Shown here: positions 1-8,067 of the stretch, in pieces | Layout of the letters: every line of letters starts with the position of its first letter | How positions within the stretch are numbered: the stretch's first letter is position 1 | NCBI RefSeq assembly: GCF_014649035.1 | Contig: NZ_BMSG01000026.1 | Coordinates: 50,238-114,237 of the forward strand | Direction of reading: 5' to 3' | DNA from: Streptomyces sindenensis | Lineage (GTDB): Bacteria > Actinomycetota > Actinomycetes > Streptomycetales > Streptomycetaceae | Length of the DNA: 64,000 nt | The notes under the pieces: generated by a model | Told to the model about the DNA's origin: nothing | Seen by the model: the letters and a program-made list of their open reading frames with translations, nothing else | Database searches by the model: none | Translations under genes and position numbers: made by a program

Positions 1-669
1 CCCGCCGGACAACTGCTCACCGTCCCCGAGGGGATCGGTCTGGTGGAGGCGGCCGGACTTCCCGAGACCACCGCCACGGTCTGGTCCAACCTCGTCATGA
101 CCGCCGGCCTGAAGGCGGGCGAGACCGTTCTTGTGCACGGTGGTGCGGGCGGCGTGGGCACGATGGCGATCCAGGTCGCCAAGGCGCTCGGCGCCCGGGT
201 CGTCACCACGGTCGGCGGCCCGGAGAAGGCCGGCCGGGCGCGCGAGCTGGGCGCCGACGAGGCGATCGACTACCGGACCGATGACTTCGCCGACCACGGC
301 CCCTACGACGTGATCCTCGATGTCATCGGCGGCGACTACCTCGAACGCAACGTCCGTTCGCTGGCCGCGGACGGCCGTCTGGTCGTCATCGGTCTGCAGA
401 AGGGCCTGGAGGGCTCGCTCGACCTGGCCGAGATCGTCTTCAAGCGGGCGTCCGTGTACGGCACCACGCTGCGCACCCGGTCGAAGGAGCAGAAGGCCGA
501 GATCGTCGCCCAGGTGCAGCGGAACGTCTGGCCCCTGATCGAGAACGGCTCCGTCCAACTGGTCGTCGACCGGACCGTACCCATGGCCGACGCGGCCGAA
601 GGGCACCGCCTCATGGAAGCCGGCGGCCATGTCGGCAAGATCCTCCTGGTCAACGAGGAGACCGGCTGA
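1..669 (+). CDS. Quinone oxidoreductase / zinc-type medium-chain dehydrogenase, 5' end outside window
   Basis: The reading frame is open from base 1, so the N-terminal part lies outside the window; 222 codons are visible. The segment holds the cofactor-binding Rossmann fold of the medium-chain dehydrogenase superfamily: the glycine-rich LVHGGAGGVG motif at visible residues 44-53 follows a strand and precedes helix MAIQVAKALGARV. No zinc-ligand cysteine cluster is visible, and the QOR-like wording GGAGGVG is typical of NADPH:quinone oxidoreductases such as the zeta-crystallin group. Expected role: NADPH-dependent one- or two-electron reduction of quinones or enones in the cytoplasm. The substrate cannot be told from sequence. 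No operon link to the next gene is evident (208-base gap). Confidence 0.85.
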   Translation, partial: PAGQLLTVPEGIGLVEAAGLPETTATVWSNLVMTAGLKAGETVLVHGGAGGVGTMAIQVAKALGARVVTTVGGPEKAGRARELGADEAIDYRTDDFADHGPYDVILDVIGGDYLERNVRSLAADGRLVVIGLQKGLEGSLDLAEIVFKRASVYGTTLRTRSKEQKAEIVAQVQRNVWPLIENGSVQLVVDRTVPMADAAEGHRLMEAGGHVGKILLVNEETG

Positions 670-877
670 CGAGGGGCGGGCCGCGGCTCAGGGGAGTCAC
701 CGGGGGATGAGCGCCTGGCCGGGTTCCGCGCCGGTTGCGGGGGACGAAGGGGGCGCAAAGGATGGAACCGCTCATTGCCGTCCGGGGTGTGCACCGCTTC
801 GACGGCCGGCACTTCAGCGGGCGGCCGACAGGGCCGCGCCCACCGGGCACACCGCGTGCCCACGACAGGGAGTCGAC

Positions 878-1852
878 ATGACCGAGCTACCCCCTCCGAT
901 CACCCCCTACCTGGAACCGGCGGCGAAGGAGCTGTGCGAGGCCACGGACCCGCATCCGCGGATCTACGAGGTCCCCCCGGAGAAGGGCCGCGACATCCTG
1001 CTCGGTCTGCAGAGCGACGCCGGTGTGCCCCGCCCCGACGTCGACGAGGAGTGGGTCGACGTGGACGCGGGCCAGTGGGGCACCGTCCGCACCCGGATCA
1101 TCCGGCCCAAGGGGGCCACCGGGCCGCTGCCGGTGGTGTTCTACATCCACGGCGCCGGCTGGGTCTTCGGCGACGACAAGACCCACGACCGCCTGTTCCG
1201 CGAACTCGCCGTCGGCGCCGGGGCGGCCGGGGTCTTTCCCGTCTACGACCGGGCGCCCGAGGCCAAGTACCCCACCCAGGTCGAGCAGAACTACGCCGTG
1301 GGCCAGTGGGTCCTGGAGCACGGCGCGGAGCACGGACTGGACACCTCGCGGATCGCGGTCACCGGCGAGTCGGTGGGCGGCTGCATGTCGGCGGTGTTCG
1401 CGCTGATGAACAAGGAGCGCGGGGGCATCGACCTCAAGGCCCAGGTCCTGCTGTACCCGGTCACCGACGCCGACTTCAACACCCCCTCCTACCTCCAGTT
1501 CGCCGAGGGCTACTACCTGACCCGCGACGGTATGAAGTGGTTCTGGGACGCCTACATCGGCAACCCCGCCCACCGCGCCGAGGTGTACGCCGCGCCCCTG
1601 AAGGCCACCCTGGACCAGCTTCGGGGCCTGCCGACCACGCTGGTCATCACCGACGAGGCCGACGTCCTGCGCGACGAGGGCGAGAAGTACGCCAACCGGC
1701 TGCGCGAGGCCGGCGTGGACGTGACCTCCGTCCGGGTGGCGGGCATGGTCCACGACTTCCTCCTCCTGGACAGCCTGCGCGACACCCGCGCCGCGAACGT
1801 CGCCCGCACCCTCGCCGTCGACGCCCTCAACAAGGCCCTGCACGACGACTGA
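878..1852 (+). CDS. Alpha/beta hydrolase, HSL-type esterase/lipase
   Basis: A 324-residue cytoplasmic esterase of the hormone-sensitive-lipase family. I see the oxyanion-hole motif HGAGW (family HGGGW), the nucleophile elbow GESVGG (family GDSAGG), an acid-residue segment DEADVLRDEG, and the catalytic His in MVHDF. An upstream in-frame extension exists to base 629, but the ATG at 878 follows an AGGGAG-like ribosome site and gives the usual family length. Likely reaction: hydrolysis of short-chain carboxylic esters; the natural substrate is unknown. The Ala replacing Gly in HGGGW and Val in the elbow are small deviations that should keep activity. It stands alone between non-coding stretches of about 210 and 260 bases. 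Confidence 0.88.
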   Translation: MTELPPPITPYLEPAAKELCEATDPHPRIYEVPPEKGRDILLGLQSDAGVPRPDVDEEWVDVDAGQWGTVRTRIIRPKGATGPLPVVFYIHGAGWVFGDDKTHDRLFRELAVGAGAAGVFPVYDRAPEAKYPTQVEQNYAVGQWVLEHGAEHGLDTSRIAVTGESVGGCMSAVFALMNKERGGIDLKAQVLLYPVTDADFNTPSYLQFAEGYYLTRDGMKWFWDAYIGNPAHRAEVYAAPLKATLDQLRGLPTTLVITDEADVLRDEGEKYANRLREAGVDVTSVRVAGMVHDFLLLDSLRDTRAANVARTLAVDALNKALHDD

Positions 1853-2114
1853 GGCGTCCTGTCGTCGGACCCGGCCACCTTTCACGAGTACGCCGTGGAC
1901 GGCTGCGGGCACGGCCGGGCCGACGCCGCCGAGCACGCTGATTGCCGCACGGAATACCCCGTGGCCAGGAGGGAACCGAAGTCGGGGCCGAGTCCGGGAA
2001 CAGCGGGCCCGGCGGGCGCGGTTGCACGGACCGAGGGGCCGAGCCTCACAAGTACGGCATGTCCGCCGCGCGAGCTCGGAGCACCCCGACCCGACTCCGT
2101 GGAAGGACCTCTTC

Positions 2115-2948
2115 ATGACCGACCGGCCCTTGACCCTCATGGCCGTGCACGCCCACCCCGACGACGAGGCCACGGGAACCGGAGGAGTCCTCGCCCGGTA
2201 TGCGGCGGAAGGCATCCGCACGGTTCTCGTGACCTGTACCGACGGCGGTTGCGGAGACGGGCCGGGAGGCGTCAAGCCGGGCGACCCCGGGCACGATCCG
2301 GTGGCCGTCGCCGCGATGCGCGGCCAGGAACTCAAGGCGAGCTGTGAGGTTCTGGGGGTGAGCGATCTGGAGACGCTGGACTACGCGGACTCCGGGATGA
2401 TCGGCTGGCCGAGCAACGACGCGCCCGGATCCTTCTGGCGGACCCCCGTGGAGGAGGGCGCCGCCCGCCTCGCGGAGCTCATGCGGCACTACCGCCCCGA
2501 TGTGGTCGTCACCTACGACGAGAACGGCTTCTACGGGCACCCCGACCACATCCAGGCACACCGCATCACGATGGCGGCGCTGGAGATGACCGAGCTGACA
2601 CCGAAGGTCTACTGGACGACGATGCCCCGCTCGGCGATGCGCCGGTTCGGGGAGATCATGCGTGAGTTCCAGGAGGACATGCCGGAGCCGGACCCGGCCG
2701 AGGAAGCCGCGATGGCCGAGATCGGCCTCCCCGACGACGAGATCACCACCTGGGTGGACACCACCGCGTTCAGCGGCCAGAAGTTCGACGCGCTGGCCGC
2801 GCACGCCAGTCAGGGCGAGAACATCTTCTTCCTCAGGATGGGCAAGGAGAGGTTCGGCGAACTGATGGGCATGGAGACCTTCGTGCGGGTCAAGGACGCC
2901 ACCGGCGCCGCCGTGCCCGAGAAGGACCTCTTCGCCGGACTCCGCTGA
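2115..2948 (+). CDS. PIG-L family zinc deacetylase (mycothiol-amidase-like)
   Basis: 277 residues starting at an ATG preceded by GGAAGGA. The zinc site of the PIG-L / LmbE family is intact: HAHPDDE near residues 12-18 and a distal HPDH in GFYGHPDH. These enzymes remove acetyl or other acyl groups from N-acetylglucosamine-type substrates. In actinobacteria the family includes MshB and Mca of mycothiol metabolism, and the MAVHAHPDDE opening resembles Mca. It is a paralogue candidate rather than a certain Mca, because the middle of the protein (PEPDPAEEAAMAEIGLPDD region) is not something I can match to known Mca. Expected to be cytoplasmic. It ends convergently with the following minus-strand gene across a short hairpin. 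Confidence 0.8.
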   Translation: MTDRPLTLMAVHAHPDDEATGTGGVLARYAAEGIRTVLVTCTDGGCGDGPGGVKPGDPGHDPVAVAAMRGQELKASCEVLGVSDLETLDYADSGMIGWPSNDAPGSFWRTPVEEGAARLAELMRHYRPDVVVTYDENGFYGHPDHIQAHRITMAALEMTELTPKVYWTTMPRSAMRRFGEIMREFQEDMPEPDPAEEAAMAEIGLPDDEITTWVDTTAFSGQKFDALAAHASQGENIFFLRMGKERFGELMGMETFVRVKDATGAAVPEKDLFAGLR

Positions 2949-2960
2949 CCCGCCGCCCGC

Positions 2961-2993
2961 CGGGGCCCGTACGGCGACGGGGGTGCGGCCCCG
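2961..2993. terminator. Bidirectional hairpin between convergent genes
   Basis: CGGGGCC at 2961-2967 pairs with GGCCCCG at 2987-2993, a 7-bp GC stem with no U-tract. It lies in the 45-base gap between the convergent PIG-L and MpaB-like genes, the usual place for a shared Streptomyces terminator. Confidence 0.5.
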
Positions 2994-3887
2994 TCAGCCC
3001 TGCCGCGCCCCCGCCAGCCGCCCCCGGGCCGCCGCCTGGATCTGGGAGGGGCCCAGTCCCCACTCCAGGATGCGTCCGACGGCCGTCGCCAGGGGCCGGT
3101 CCCCGCAGAGGCGGACGGGGGCCGGGCGGCGGATGGAGAGTTCGGCGCGGGCCCAGTCGGGGAGGAGCCCGGTGGAGGCGTTGGTGAGCAGGCGGACGGC
3201 CAGCCGCTCCCGCGGTGTGCGTCCGAAGGAGCGGAGGAACCGCACCGAGTCCAGCGCGGCCGGGGTGGCACGGAGTCCGGGGCGCATGCGGGTCAGGTAG
3301 CTCTCCACCTCGGACGCGGTACGCGGCACCTGCCGCGCTCCCAACTCCTCGGCCACCGGGGCGGCCTGGCGATAGTAGGTGTCGCATTCGGCGCGGGTGA
3401 GCCGCTGCGGCCGGGGCGCGTAGGCCTGGTGGCCGGCGAGGAAGCTGCGGACCTCGGCGGTGTGCACCCAGGTGAGCAGATCGGGATCGTCCGCGCGGTA
3501 CGGCCTCCCGTCGGGGGCCGTACCCCGCACCCGGGTGTGGATGCGCCGGACGAGACCGATCACCTCGCGGGCGGCGGGCGAGGAGCCGAAGGTGGTCGTG
3601 GTGATGAACCGTACGGTCCCGTTCAGCCGCCCGACCGGATCGGCGCGGAAGTCCGAGTGCTGGTCGACCCCGGCCATGGCCAGCGGGTGCAGCGACTGGA
3701 GCATGAGGGCGGCGAACCCGCCGGTGAGCATCCCGGTGGCCTGCCCGTGCACCCGCCACAGCGGGTCCGCCGGAGTGATCCCGAACAGCCCGGGGTCGCC
3801 GGGCGGAGCCGCGTACCGCTCCAGCTTGAGGTCCCCGCCGTGCAGGGCAGCGGTGAGTTCCGCCGCGATCCGGTCCCGCAGTCCCAC
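2994..3887 (-). CDS. Oxygenase MpaB family protein (DUF2236)
   Basis: About 298 residues with the DUF2236/MpaB-like layout: ATGMLTGGFAALMLQSLHPLAMAGV near the N-terminus, FITTTTFGS, a middle HTRV block and a helical C-terminal half. MpaB is a fungal membrane oxygenase of mycophenolic acid synthesis, and actinobacteria carry many uncharacterised relatives, so the reaction here is unknown. I chose the GTG at 3887 because GGGAGG lies about five bases upstream. The open frame continues to 4031 but with low-complexity content. A second member of the same family lies at 12747-13736. No signal peptide is obvious. Confidence 0.78.
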   Translation of the reverse strand: MGLRDRIAAELTAALHGGDLKLERYAAPPGDPGLFGITPADPLWRVHGQATGMLTGGFAALMLQSLHPLAMAGVDQHSDFRADPVGRLNGTVRFITTTTFGSSPAAREVIGLVRRIHTRVRGTAPDGRPYRADDPDLLTWVHTAEVRSFLAGHQAYAPRPQRLTRAECDTYYRQAAPVAEELGARQVPRTASEVESYLTRMRPGLRATPAALDSVRFLRSFGRTPRERLAVRLLTNASTGLLPDWARAELSIRRPAPVRLCGDRPLATAVGRILEWGLGPSQIQAAARGRLAGARQG

Positions 3888-4077
3888 CAACGCCTCCCGG
3901 CTCCCGGCCCCTGGCCCTCGGCTTCCGCTCCCGTGTGCTTCGAGCGAGGGTACCGAGCCGCCGCGGGCGCGAACGTGCGTTCCCGCCGGAACCGGCGGTG
4001 GGGCCGGTGCGCGTACCCGCACCGGCCCCACCCGGGAGCATCCCGGCCGCGCCTGGAGCAGAGGCGGCCGGGGGCTG

Positions 4078-6333
4078 TCAGACCAGGTCGTAGCGGTCCA
4101 GGTCCATGACCTTGGCCCAGGCGGCGACGAAGTCCGTCACGAACTTCTGCCGCGCGTCGTCGCTCGCGTAGACCTCGGCGAGGGCACGCAGCTCGGAGTT
4201 GGACCCGAAGACCAGGTCGGCGCGGGTACCGGTCCACCGGACCTTGCCGGACGCGTCGCGCGCCTCGAACTCGTCCTGCGTCGACGACGTCGGCTTCCAG
4301 GTGATGCCCAGGTCGAGCAGGTTCACGAAGAAGTCGTTGGTCAGCGTGCCCGGGCGGTCGGTGAGCACGCCGTGCTTCGAGCCGCCGGTGTTGGCGCCCA
4401 GCACCCGCAGACCGCCGACCAGAACGGTCGTCTCCGGGGCGCTCAGCGTCAGCAGGTTCGCCCGGTCCAGGAGCAGGTACTCGGCGGGCAGCCGGGCCGC
4501 CTTGCCGGTGTAGTTGCGGAAGCCGTCGTACGCGGGCTCCAGCGCGGCGAAGGACTCGACGTCCGTCTGCTCCTGCGTGGCGTCGACCCGGCCCGGGGTG
4601 AACGGGACCTCCACCTCGACACCGGCGTCCTTGGCCGCCTGCTCGACCGCCGCGCCGCCCGCGAGGACGATCAGGTCGGCCAGCGAGACCTGCCTGCCGC
4701 CCTTGGCGTTGAAGGACTCCTGGATCCCCTCCAGCGCACGCAGCACCTGCGCCAGCTCGTCCGGGTCGTTCGCCTCCCAGCCGCGCTGCGGCTCCAGACG
4801 GACGCGGGCGCCGTTGGCGCCGCCCCGCTTGTCGCTGCCGCGGAAGGACGCGGCCGAGGCCCAGGCGGCCGAGACCAGCTGCGACACGGTGAGGTCCGTG
4901 GCCAGCACCTGCTCCTTGAGCGCGGCGATGTCCGCGGCGTCCAGCACCTCACCGGTGCGCGCGGGCAGCGGGTCCTGCCACAGCAGCACCTCGGAGGGCA
5001 CCTCGGGACCCAGGTAGCGCTGGATCGGGCCCATGTCGCGGTGCGTCAGCTTGTACCAGGCGCGCGCGAAGGCGTCCGCGAACTCCTCGGGGTTCTCGTG
5101 GAAGCGGCGCGAGATCTGCTCGTACGCCGGGTCGAAGCGCAGCGACAGGTCGGTGGTGAGCATCTGCGGCTTCTGCTTCTTCGACGCGTCGTGCGCGTGC
5201 GGGATGGTCGCCTCCGCGTCCTTGGCGACCCACTGCTTCGCACCGGCCGGCGACTCGGTCAGCTCGTACTCGTACGCGAAGAGGTTGTGGAAGAACTCGT
5301 TGCCCCACTTCGTCGGGGTGCTGGTCCAGGTCACCTCCAGACCGCTGGTGATGGCGTCCCCGCCCTTGCCCGACTTGTACGAGCTGCGCCAGCCGAGGCC
5401 CTGCTCCTCCAGCGGGGCGCCCTCGGGGTCCGCGCCGACGTTCTCGGCCGGGCCCGCGCCGTGCGTCTTGCCGAAGGTGTGGCCACCGGCGATGAGGGCG
5501 ACGGTCTCCTCGTCGTTCATCGCCATCCGGCGGAAGGTCTCGCGGATGTCGCGGGCGGCGGCGATCGGGTCCGGGTTTCCGTTGGGGCCCTCGGGGTTGA
5601 CGTAGATCAGACCCATCTGGACCGCGCCGAGCGGGTTCTCCAGCTCACGGTCGCCGGTGTAGCGCTCGTCGTCGAGCCAGGTGGTCTCGGGGCCCCAGTA
5701 GACGTCCTCCTCCGACTCCCAGACGTCCTCGCGGCCACCGGCGAAGCCGAAGGTCTTCAGGCCCATGGTCTCCAGGGCGACGTTGCCCGTGAGGATCAGC
5801 AGGTCCGCCCAGGACAGCGCCTGGCCGTACTTCTTCTTCACCGGCCACAGCAGTCGGCGGGCCTTGTCCAGGTTGCCGTTGTCGGGCCAGCTGTTCAGCG
5901 GGGCGAACCGCTGCTGCCCGGCGCCCGCGCCACCGCGGCCGTCGCTGATGCGGTACGTACCGGCGCTGTGCCAGGCCATCCGGACCATCAGGGGCCCGTA
6001 GTTGCCGAAGTCGGCCGGCCACCAGTCCTGCGAGGTGGTGAGCACCTCGGCGATGTCCCGCTTCACCGCGGGCAGGTCCAGCGCCTCGAACGCGGCCGCG
6101 TAGTCGAACTCCTCGCCCAGCGGGTTCGCCACGGCGGGGTTCTTGGCGAGGATCTTCAGGTTGAGGCGGTCCGGCCACCACTGGCGGTTCCCGCCGCCCT
6201 GCGTGGGGTGCGGCGCGCGGCCGTGCGCCACGGGGCAGCCGCCCGCCTGCGCCTCGGGCTTCTCGGGGACGGCCGTCTCGGGCGAATCCGGGACGACGGG
6301 GTCGAAGACGTGCGACTCGCTGTTCTCGGTCAT
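4078..6333 (-). CDS. katG: Catalase-peroxidase KatG
   Basis: A 751-residue bifunctional haem catalase-peroxidase that degrades hydrogen peroxide in the cytoplasm. The distal Arg118-Trp121-His122 (in VRMAWHSAG), Tyr244 (GLIYVNPEG) and Met270 (FRRMAM) provide the Trp-Tyr-Met adduct unique to KatG. The proximal haem ligand His285 sits in AGGHTFGKTHGAG. A second, degenerate peroxidase-like half follows, as in all KatG. The start ATG at 6333 is preceded by GGAAGGA. It is divergent from furA across 390 bases, the classical actinobacterial arrangement in which FurA controls katG, although here the two genes are back to back rather than in one operon. Confidence 0.98.
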   Translation of the reverse strand: MTENSESHVFDPVVPDSPETAVPEKPEAQAGGCPVAHGRAPHPTQGGGNRQWWPDRLNLKILAKNPAVANPLGEEFDYAAAFEALDLPAVKRDIAEVLTTSQDWWPADFGNYGPLMVRMAWHSAGTYRISDGRGGAGAGQQRFAPLNSWPDNGNLDKARRLLWPVKKKYGQALSWADLLILTGNVALETMGLKTFGFAGGREDVWESEEDVYWGPETTWLDDERYTGDRELENPLGAVQMGLIYVNPEGPNGNPDPIAAARDIRETFRRMAMNDEETVALIAGGHTFGKTHGAGPAENVGADPEGAPLEEQGLGWRSSYKSGKGGDAITSGLEVTWTSTPTKWGNEFFHNLFAYEYELTESPAGAKQWVAKDAEATIPHAHDASKKQKPQMLTTDLSLRFDPAYEQISRRFHENPEEFADAFARAWYKLTHRDMGPIQRYLGPEVPSEVLLWQDPLPARTGEVLDAADIAALKEQVLATDLTVSQLVSAAWASAASFRGSDKRGGANGARVRLEPQRGWEANDPDELAQVLRALEGIQESFNAKGGRQVSLADLIVLAGGAAVEQAAKDAGVEVEVPFTPGRVDATQEQTDVESFAALEPAYDGFRNYTGKAARLPAEYLLLDRANLLTLSAPETTVLVGGLRVLGANTGGSKHGVLTDRPGTLTNDFFVNLLDLGITWKPTSSTQDEFEARDASGKVRWTGTRADLVFGSNSELRALAEVYASDDARQKFVTDFVAAWAKVMDLDRYDLV

Positions 6334-6723
6334 GGGTGATCCTTCCGGCCCCGGAGGGTCGTAGAGGCGCTGAACGGGGGAGGAGGATTCGGTCCGTGCA
6401 GAAGGGGCACGTTGATGTCGGGGCCCGCCGCGAGTCGCCCGAGCGCCTCGCGGGCCACCGCACCCGGTGATTCCGGGCGGTGCGAAGACGACGGCGCTGG
6501 GCCGACGGGCGGCACTGCGCGGTCGACCGGTGGTGTCCCGTCGCGTGTCTCTGCTGCCGTACCGGAGTCTTCCTGTCTCTTGGATGTCGCCGGGATCGAT
6601 CCTACGATGGACTTCGTCCAAGTCAAGAAGTGGGCTAAAACCATAATGATGCGGGCGTGGTGTCGGGCGCGTTCTCTGCGCGAGCCGCCGGCCCCCTCTC
6701 ACGAGCGGAGCAGGTGAAACGAG
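6334..6723. promoter_or_regulatory. katG-furA divergent control region
   Basis: A 390-base non-coding stretch with a local AT-rich island at about 6620-6655, unusual in this genome. It contains the inverted repeat TGGAC-TTC-GTCCA at 6608-6620 and an overlapping ACTTC (6611-6615) / GAAGT (6627-6631) pair. These are candidate FurA or promoter elements 90-120 bases upstream of furA and about 275 bases from katG. No recognised consensus box is present, so the assignment rests on position and symmetry only. Confidence 0.5.
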
Positions 6724-7134
6724 ATGAGCGACCTCCTTCGACGGCTGCGGGGCCGTGGCTGGCGCATGACCTCCCAGCGGCGTGTCGTCGCGGAGGTCCT
6801 GGCCGGCGACCACGTGCACCTGACGGCCGACGAGGTGCATCTCCGGGCCGCCGCGCGCCTGCCCGAGATCTCCCGCGCGACCGTCTACAACACGCTGGGC
6901 GAGCTTGTCGCGCTCGGCGAGGTGGTGGAGGTCTCCACCGTGGGCCGCGCCAAGCGGTACGACCCCAACGCGCGCAACCCCCACCAGCACCTGGTCTGTT
7001 CCGGCTGCGGCACGGTCCGCGACGTCCACCCGGGCGGCGACGCCATCGGCGATCTGCCCGAGGAGGAGCGGTTCGGGTTCGCGGTCGGCTCGGTGGAGAT
7101 CACCTACCGAGGGTTGTGCCCGGCCTGCGCCTGA
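6724..7134 (+). CDS. furA: Fur-family peroxide/iron-responsive regulator FurA
   Basis: 136 residues, N-terminal winged helix (RGRGWRMTSQRRVVAEVL, ISRATVYNTLGELVALGEV) followed by the dimerisation/metal domain. HQHLVC is the Fur metal-site signature. CSGCG and the C-terminal CPAC form the two Cys pairs of the structural zinc site found in FurA/PerR/CatR-type proteins. Expected role: metal-dependent repressor of katG and of itself, relieved by peroxide. The start ATG follows GGAGCAGG. Divergence from katG supports the FurA assignment over a zinc- or nickel-responsive Fur paralogue. It ends against a convergent hairpin. Confidence 0.92.
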   Translation: MSDLLRRLRGRGWRMTSQRRVVAEVLAGDHVHLTADEVHLRAAARLPEISRATVYNTLGELVALGEVVEVSTVGRAKRYDPNARNPHQHLVCSGCGTVRDVHPGGDAIGDLPEEERFGFAVGSVEITYRGLCPACA

Positions 7135-7138
7135 TGGC

Positions 7139-7172
7139 GACGGACCCGCCCCCCGAGGGCGGGGAGCCCGTC
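7139..7172. terminator. Bidirectional terminator hairpin after furA
   Basis: CCCGCCC (7145-7151) pairs with GGGCGGG (7157-7163), extended by GACGG (7139-7143) with CCGTC (7168-7172). The hairpin fills the gap between furA and the convergent sucrase/ferredoxin-like gene, whose stop codon overlaps its edge. Confidence 0.6.
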
Positions 7173-8067
7173 AGAGGTCGCGGATCGACGGCACGTCGTA
7201 GACGAGGGCGGAGCTGTTCGCCGGTCCGCGGCAGGTGAGTTGGCGTGCCGGCGTGCGCCGGGCCCGTACGTCGACGTCGAGCAGCCTCGCGCTCGGTCCC
7301 CGGCCGCTGACGCGGACGCGCCAGCCGTCGCCGTCGGCGACCGTCGCGGTGACCGCGTAGTCGTGCCTGCCCGCCGGGCCGAAGCGCCGGAGGACCGCGG
7401 CCACCGCTGCCTGCTGGGGCGGGCGGAGGGTGGTGTAGCCCCGCAGATGGTCGGCGCGGATACGGTCGGCGAGGTGGTCCTCCACCACGGTGACCGCCGA
7501 GCGGGGGTCCAGATTCCCGTAGTAGACGCCGTCGGGTACGACGACGACGTTGGCGGCGAAGCGGTCACCGCCCACGTGCGTGCACTCCCACACCAGGTCG
7601 GGCCAGCGCGCGCTGAGGGCCTGGCCCACGGGCCGGCCGCGCACCGCGCAGCAGGCGTCGTGCAGGCCGTGCGCGCAGACGAGGACGACGGGGGCGAGGC
7701 CCGGCTCCCCCGGGGAGTCCAGGGCGGCCACGATCCGCGCCAGGTCCTGGTCGCGGCGCCAGCTGCCCCATCGCTGGCGCAGCGTGCCGGAGCCCTCGTG
7801 GTGCAGTACCGCCCACCGGTCGCTGCCCTCGATGCGGCGACGTCCGTGCCGCCTGACGAGGAGGATCCGGGCCCGGTTCGCCCGGGCGGCGGCGAACACG
7901 AGGTTCTTGGTCTCCGGATCGAGGGCGAGGCCGTCGAAACCGTTGGCGGGCCAGGCGCGCCGGCACTCGATGAGGACCCAGGCGGAGCCGAAGGGGGCCG
8001 TGCCGACGAACGCGTCGTCACGGGCCCTGGCCGCGTCGGCGCAGAAGAACCGGTCCGGCGGGGTCAC
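7171..8067 (-). CDS. Sucrase/ferredoxin-like protein (thioredoxin-fold [2Fe-2S] type)
   Basis: 298 residues, GTG start at 8067 whose GTGA overlaps the TGA stop of the preceding JmjC gene, so translation is probably coupled. It matches the Suc_Fer-like family: an N-terminal half with CADAARARDD and a C-terminal half with VLVCAHGLHDACCAVRGRPVGQAL and WECTHVGGDRFAANVVVVPDG, the segment resembling thioredoxin-fold ferredoxins. Cysteines in VCAHGLHDACC and WECTHVGGDRF could bind a [2Fe-2S] cluster. The family name is historical and sucrase activity is not expected. In this operon it is a candidate electron carrier for the JmjC oxygenase; that link is inference. Confidence 0.75.
   Translation of the reverse strand: MTPPDRFFCADAARARDDAFVGTAPFGSAWVLIECRRAWPANGFDGLALDPETKNLVFAAARANRARILLVRRHGRRRIEGSDRWAVLHHEGSGTLRQRWGSWRRDQDLARIVAALDSPGEPGLAPVVLVCAHGLHDACCAVRGRPVGQALSARWPDLVWECTHVGGDRFAANVVVVPDGVYYGNLDPRSAVTVVEDHLADRIRADHLRGYTTLRPPQQAAVAAVLRRFGPAGRHDYAVTATVADGDGWRVRVSGRGPSARLLDVDVRARRTPARQLTCRGPANSSALVYDVPSIRDL

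Noticed and set aside
629..877. Upstream extension of the esterase to base 629
   Set aside because: It would overlap the end of the quinone oxidoreductase gene and adds atypical sequence; the ATG at 878 gives normal family length.
2994..4031. Longer N-terminus for the first MpaB-like protein (start at 4031)
   Set aside because: The extra 48 residues are Pro/Arg/Gly low-complexity; a GTG with GGGAGG at 3887 matches the family start.
6608..6620. Confident FurA box call for TGGACTTCGTCCA
   Set aside because: It is symmetric and well placed but does not match any Fur-box consensus I can state, so it is reported only as a candidate element.
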